This document shows, in pieces, positions 57,933-64,000 of a stretch of 64,000 bases of DNA. Under the pieces are notes generated by a model. It was not told the DNA's origin and searched no databases. It worked only from the letters and a program-made list of their open reading frames with translations. The first letter of the stretch is position 1. Every line of letters starts with the position of its first letter. The DNA lies in contig NC_071670.1 in the NCBI RefSeq assembly GCF_028554725.1, forward strand, positions 8,360,501-8,424,500, in the 5' to 3' direction. Source of the DNA: Zeugodacus cucurbitae (taxonomy: Eukaryota > Arthropoda > Insecta > Diptera > Tephritidae). The position numbers and the translations under genes are program-made.

Positions 57933-59850
57933 TGTAATAATGCGTCTGCCAGACTAAATTGCAGACTACACTGCTTTAAATGGGTCAGTAAATCATCAAC
58001 AGGCGCAAATCGGAAAGCAACTAAAATGTGCTATATAAGCGACTTTTTAAAGCTTGAGCGTATAAACACATCGTAACTGTGTATTTGTGGGGGTAAAATC
58101 AACCCTTGACACTCCTTTCAAAGAAGGCATTCAATCAATATGAAATTGAAATTCCGCATTCTTGCTAGTTCTACGGTAGCGGTAGAATTCTTTCTACTGC
58201 CAAAGGACAACTAGTAGACCAACTAACTGCCTAGAGGCATTTCAATAATTCCGTAGTGCAGAAAGTAGTATACAAAGACAAACAGAAGAGAACAAAAAGC
58301 TAAATGTGAACCATGAAATGCCACAAAATGATAATGAATTAACCATAAATGCGCGTGTCAGCAATAGACATAGCATATGGCCAGCACCGATCCCATTCAT
58401 GGACAAACAATGCAGGCAAAGAGAAAAAGAAAAATAAAATAAAAAAATAAAAAGTAAAGTAAACGGCTAACGAGCAGAAAGGCAGTCAGCAATTCGATTA
58501 GATGAGGGCAATTAGTGAGCACACAATTGAAAATGAAAGTGATGGTGGTGGTGGTGTTGGCGTGTTTTTGCACAAGGAAATGTAAAGAAATGTCGCCAAT
58601 GTCGGCAAGAAACAATGTGAGGCCAACGCAACAACAATTGCACTGCTTTATTTGTTGCATACACATTTTGTTGTTGTTGTTGTCATTGCAAATGAATGGC
58701 AGGTTAATTGCATTATAGGCGCTTGCAAGCGAGCATGAAGCGCGACAAATCACTGTTAAATGTACATGCAATGAGAAGAAAGAAACCAGCAATTATGTGG
58801 CAAGTGCAAGCAAAGGAGAGTAAGCTACAAAAATTTACGCTGAATGAAATTGAAAATTGTAGTAATGTATAATGTTCGAACGCCTTGAAGTATGCAATGT
58901 TTTCGTTGTTTGTATTTAAGTTTGTTGTTGTTGTACAATTACACACTACAGCTTACAATTTTTCACTAATTTAGTGATCGAAATTTAAAAAACTAAACAC
59001 AAATTATTCTTCAATGCACGTTGCTTTACTACATATCAGTGTAAATTATATTAAAAATTAATTTTGTTGATTTTATACTAAAAATTAAAATTTAATCATT
59101 TTTTTTAATTTATAATAATCATTTCGCAAATTTTCACAAAATCAAGAAACAGCAAATTTATGCAAGTCACAATTACTGCTGTTTTGACACTTCATAAACA
59201 AAACAAAATAACGCATACGCCGTGTTACACTCACATGACTCAAATTACCAATATACTCAATTAGCGAACAACCTCATTCAGATAACACAGAAAAACGTCA
59301 TAATTTCTTCAAAATTAAATATTAAAATTTGCTTATTAAATAATGTACGCAATTAAATTAGTGAGTGAATGAACGACAACACTAACAATGCGACCAGCAA
59401 CAAAATACAATCAAACGGCAAAGATCAAAATGAAATGTCAAGAGAAGTGCCGGCAAAAATACATACATACATATACGGAAAGTGTTTGTTGATGATCAAC
59501 GACAATAAAAGTGAATAAAAACCTACACAATCAGCGCACATTCACTCATACATTCGAATTGACACCCAGCACTCGATACCCCCCACACCAACTGTTTAAT
59601 AAATGCATATTACCGACACAATGTAGCGAAACGTTTGTTGGACTGTATGGCAATTTGTCGTTGAAATTGTAAATTGTGCTCTATCAACAGATGACACATA
59701 TGATGATGCTAGGGACAGCTGACGACATTGGTGTAGGTTAAGATGGTAACAATAAAATAAAAAATAAAGAAATGTGTAGGAATGTAAACAAATGAAAAGT
59801 AAAAGTGTGCAATGCATTTGTATGAATATCAAGTGATATTAAGTGAGAAA
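57933..59850. other. AT-rich DNA, probable ctp 5' UTR intron
   Basis: CAA/TTG and GTG microsatellites near 58545, 58670 and 58925. No exon recognised. Confidence 0.35.
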
Positions 59851-59854
59851 TGTG

Positions 59855-60110
59855 TAAATTATTAAAAAAAAAGAAAAATAATAATAAATAAAAAGAAAAA
59901 AAAATAATAATATATAAAAAAATAATAAAAATAAAAATAAAAAAATAATAAAAATAAAAAAAATATATAAAAAAAATAAATAATATATAAAAAAATAAAT
60001 AATATAAAAAAAATTTAAAAAATAAAAATAAATAAAAAATATAAAAATAAAAATAAAAAAAAAAAAATAAAAAATAATAAAACAATAAAAATAAATAAAA
60101 AGTAAAAATG
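59855..60110. repeat. A-rich low-complexity tract (AATAAT/AAATAAAA)
   Basis: About 250 bp of nearly pure A with T every few bases. Produces false Phe/Tyr/Leu frames on the minus strand. Confidence 0.9.
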
Positions 60111-60666
60111 ATTGCAAAGGTTTTAAATTAACTGAAGCATTACAAAACGCACGTAATCAAGTCTAAGGTGCTTAACATGTTAGCGCCAGCAGTGCATAGA
60201 TAATTTGCTCATATTTTAAACAATTAAAACATATGTGTTTTGCTTCAATTATAGAATTGAAATAATAAAATGCCTAAAATTATAACTTCATGGCGTCAAC
60301 AGAAAATTACTCATACACACTTGAAAGCATTTCACATGAATCCCCTTCATGAAGGAAATGAAGTATCGTCATCGTATATGCAATATAATCTGTGTGGGCG
60401 ATGACGACTTTGCATGATGAAATTGAATTTTAAACATAAAAAAGTGTTCGTATGTATGTAATATATTAAAAATATTATTTTTTATTATAATTATAATGCG
60501 TGTGGCTTGCTAACTTGTTTGTGTAGGCAAAATTGAAGACTGGCATGTGCTTGATGTGCAACGTGTGCTCTGAAATAGTACAGGTGCTTATGATTAATTT
60601 TTTTTTTAAGAAAATATTTTTGGAAATTATCTATAAAGCTTAGAAACTACCTAGATAAAAGAAATA

Positions 60667-60814
60667 CAGTTGAACTTCCCTAATTCGAATCATATAATCC
60701 ACTTCGAGTTAGAGAGACTTCCGAGTTACGGAAGGTAATATGTATGAAATTTTACTTCTATTGCCAATTGCTCTTCAGTGTTATGGAAAATTTCGAGTTA
60801 TACAAGTTCAACTG
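60667..60814. mobile_element. MITE, 148 bp, second copy of the CAGTTGAACT family
   Basis: Begins CAGTTGAACTTCCCTAATTC after TA and ends AGTTCAACTG, followed by CA in place of TA, which suggests a mutated duplication. It shares an internal ATGTATGAAATTTTACTTCT and ATTGCCAATTG with the copy at 57762. Slightly shorter and diverged, so not a very recent pair. Confidence 0.8.
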
Positions 60815-63716
60815 CATTTAAATAATACTAACGTTTCAATAAAAATAAAAGCTTTAAGAGGAAAATATGATACATTACAACAAAAAAAAAGTATGCTAAA
60901 GAGCACCACCACTATAGAAAATTTTTAACGCCCCCATTTCACAGACAACATTTTACTATTGTTGTTTGCTTTTTTTTTCAACAACTTTTTCCCTTGCAAA
61001 CAACTCACACTGCTGTTACCTTGTAGCATTCACTTGCATTCCGCTGTGAAATGTCAGTTAATTATAGTGTGAAATTTCTCAAAATTGTTTTTCTACAATT
61101 TTACTAAAGCAATTTTCTTCGTTTTTTTTTGCGCAAAACATACAAACATACCATTCATGCATACATATGTATGTAGGTGCATAAATATTTAAGGCTGTCG
61201 GCTGTCAGTGCAATTTGAAGCTCAGGTGATATTGCCCACACTTCAATTTACTGTTTTTTTGCTTTTGTGTGCAATATGAATGATGGTTGAAAATTGTTTT
61301 GTTGTAAAAACCATAATGTATGATTTATGTTAAGTCATAAGTGGTGTGTTATACTGCCCGTTTTTACGGTTTCTTACAAATTGTTGAATTGTTAGTTGTG
61401 AAAATGATTCCTTTAATAAAAATGTAATCGATATTATTTTATATTACGAAATTTTAAATTATACACATATACTCAAATTTTTATAATTTAATAAATACTA
61501 ATTTGTTAAAGTCAGTCAGTTTCAATATACATAAATTAAAACCTTGCTTGAACCACCAACACTTTGAAGCAAGTGAAATGTCCAATAAAACTATACAAAA
61601 CTGTGCATATGAACTTCTGGGTATGTCCAAATGTTACCAATTTTGTCAATAAGCTGCTATTTTAAGCAAATATTACGTCAGTATAGAAAAATTTCGGCAA
61701 ACCGTCAATCGACACAGTGGTTTAGCATATTCCTTATAAACACACAAATGTATATTTAGCCGATGACCATTTTAAGTCAAGCCCAAGTCACTGAGCATGC
61801 AAGAAAATACTGGATTTAGCAAAATTGTTGTTATTTTTTGTACGAGTATGTAAATTTGCTGGTTTGCTTCCGCTAAACACGAGTATAGTACAAAATTAAA
61901 CTGGTATTCTATACAACGGCGAAATGCTTCTTCTATTCTTACTCATGTTTTACACGTTTACTTCATTGGATGTAACACGTACATAGGTCTTTATACACGT
62001 GCGTACATATTTCTAAGCACACTAATATTACTTTTTTTCAATTAAAATGTATTAGAAATTAGCGTGTTAAATAATGAAATTTACACGTTCTTCAGCTTCT
62101 CGAACTTTCATTTCGTTGCTAATTATGAAATCAGCGGTGCGCCTAAGCATGTTGGTACAATATTTTGCAAAATCACTAGTGTACCACCTGCTGGTAGGTT
62201 AGGTGCATGATTTCATATCACCACCCACTTTTAAACGAAACTGCTCTACATATCTTCATTACAACAATAACGCCTGTCGGACCATCCAACGTACGCTCAA
62301 CTTGTGCAAAGGATTTAACAAAAACAACAAATACTTCACCGTACCATCAACGTATGCGTTTGTCGCACCAACCAAATCAAATCGTCGCATTTTGACGAAA
62401 AACATTTACGGTCAAATTTTGTACATATTTTTTCTTTTTTTTCATCAAAAGACATGCCATAGAAAATGTGAACATTTTCTGTAGCTTTACAGCGCTAAAC
62501 ATTAGCTTACCTGTACAATTTCTGCTACTTGTGCTAGTTTTCAGCAAACAAATCTTATTTTTCAGCTTTTTACTTGGCTTTTCGGCACTTATTCCTTTTC
62601 TAGTTTAGATTTTTTTCCTCTAAAATTTTGGTTATCTTCTTTCACACACTCGATGAATTTCTCAATGAAAACTAAGTTTTCTTAAAAACGTTTCAACGCA
62701 ATTTTCTTTCGAGGAAATTTCAATACTTCAGATATAACGAATATATATAAAATAAAACAGATCAAATCAAAATTCCTTTGTATATAGATAGGTACTTTTT
62801 CAAAATATATATTTGGCTATACAATTTCCACCAAATAAATTCCACTCACGTTTAACGTGTTGTTTGCACGGCTTTTCGCGGTACTCTGCTATTTTGCTAT
62901 ACGGCGAATGCTAAAATGCATTTTATGTTCTCTGCTTAATGCGAAAAGAGAGCACGCATATGCGAGAGCAGGAGAAAAGATGACAAGGCAGCTTCTGGCA
63001 GGCGGCTTCTATCATCTTCGTGTATTGGGAATATTTTTTTCCCAACAATTACAGTGTTAAGAAATTTCCCAAAAACATTCATAATAGTTTTTAAATGTGA
63101 CATACCATTGTGAATTGACCTACTATTTGCTGCAAATACGTCTACAAAAGTGCCGGTTTATATATTTTGTTATTTATAAATTGATAGAATTAAATAAAAA
63201 TCTAAAATGTAATATTTAATAAAGTAAAATAAAATCTGCGTTATAAAATGTGTAAATTAAATCAATTCAATGCACTCTTACAACGGCTTTTTGCTTGTGT
63301 TTACTGAAATGTCAAAACATGCCTATTCACAATAGTGTTTGCTAATATTTAAAAAGAATTTTGATTAAATTAAATTTCACATACTACAGAATAAAATAAA
63401 ATATAAATAAAAATACAAATGAAATTATACAAATGATTGATAATAATAATTAATTACAATTCGCCAGCAATAATAAAAGAAGTAGTAAAATTATTGCTCA
63501 TATGCGCTCACATTGATTCAGTAATATTTAAGTGGCTCTCAAACTGTGCATATCTCCACAGTAACAAGACAAAGTGCACGCACTATTTATAGTAATATCC
63601 TATATGTATTAAACTTTCATGATTTTTTTTTTTGTTAAAATAATTTTTTAAACATTCATTAATAATATTTTTTTGTTGTTCTTTTACATTACGTACGCTA
63701 AAGTCTTGCACTTACC
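60815..63716. other. AT-rich DNA, probable ctp 5' UTR intron
   Basis: No coding gene recognised. A 93-codon + frame at 62203-62484 has no family resemblance. TAGGTTAGGTGC near 62196 recalls a common interspersed repeat. A slightly less AT-rich stretch at 62850-63010 has GAGAGCA-type words. Confidence 0.35.
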
Positions 63717-64000
63717 TTGCTTTCTCACTAACGCAGTAAAGGTATTTCTCAACTACTTGGCGCGGTTTCTGTAACTAACTTACTACGTTTCCTTAATAAC
63801 ACCACTTATTTCGTTTTTTGTTGTATTCTTTTTTTTTTTGTGTAATTACTAACTAATTTTCCCTAATACTTTTACAATTTTTTAAACGACGAAGACAATG
63901 GTTTTATTGCGTGCTTTAATTTCGTACTATATTCATGCTCCTTTAAATATTTTACTTATCACAAATTGGCGGTTGCACAAGTTAACGTTGATTTTGCCTC
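63717..64000 (-). other. ctp: Candidate ctp 5' UTR exon (partial)
   Basis: On the minus strand the sequence up to 63716 ends GAAAGCAAG followed by GTAAGTGCAAG, a consensus donor. The upstream ~280 bases hold no long open frame, as expected of a leader. It could pair with the acceptor at about 56793, giving a 6.9-kb leader intron. This rests on position and splice-site quality only. Confidence 0.4.

Noticed and set aside
62203..62484. 93-codon + frame with several Cys/His
   Set aside because: No zinc-finger spacing, no homology, and an overlapping frame of similar length; treated as chance.
1..64000. tRNA, rRNA, CRISPR or prokaryotic operon features
   Set aside because: Looked for and not seen; the spliced genes and repeats are those of an insect nuclear genome.

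Overview
The window is a very AT-rich nuclear segment of a higher fly, most likely a tephritid fruit fly. The protein-coding exons read as close relatives of Drosophila genes (norpA, a dynein light chain LC8 gene), introns are short GT-AG types inside genes, and the intergenic DNA is full of A/T low-complexity tracts, tandem repeats and non-LTR retroelements. From memory, norpA and ctp both lie in polytene region 4B-4C of the D. melanogaster X, so this is probably the corresponding Muller A block. All exon joins below were worked out by eye from reading frame, splice sites and family similarity.

Layout. (1) 1649-9955, +: the last eleven coding exons visible of norpA (eye phospholipase C-beta); the 5' end lies outside the window. 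(2) 9956-15843: gene-poor DNA with a TATAAAA-type 7-bp array and a ~145-bp satellite-like array. (3) 15844-29002, +: a tandem array of five paralogues that I assign to DUF4804, the MavL-like macrodomain family in which arginine-specific ADP-ribosyl hydrolases have been reported, including in Drosophila. Four copies are complete with the same six-exon plan. The fifth has only exons 3-6, all intact, and no visible promoter motif. (4) 29686-31129 (+) and 32172-33195 (-): two convergent genes that share an N-terminal single-zinc-finger domain but differ at the C-terminus (DUF4806-like versus two C2H2 fingers). (5) 33787-37055, -: an intact RTE-like non-LTR retrotransposon flanked by a 10-bp target-site duplication, inserted into what looks like a short + strand reading frame. 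(6) 42838-56762, -: ctp (LC8), two coding exons split by a 13.7-kb intron, probably with a 5' UTR exon near 63717-64000. Its intron and flanks hold a 5'-truncated jockey-like fragment, duplicated blocks, short recurrent hairpins and many A-rich tracts. Two small TA-flanked inverted-repeat elements (MITEs) sit at 57762-57930 and 60667-60814.

Most notable: the DUF4804 array. If the family assignment holds, it is a locally amplified set of ADP-ribosyl-arginine hydrolase-like genes with copy-specific changes in the most conserved acidic/glycine blocks, a shared promoter motif (TTGGCAACGC plus CAGCTG), and a promoterless 3' module whose phase-1 acceptor would fit the exon 2 donor of the copy upstream, which suggests alternative splicing between modules. 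No tRNA, rRNA, CRISPR or prokaryotic features were seen.
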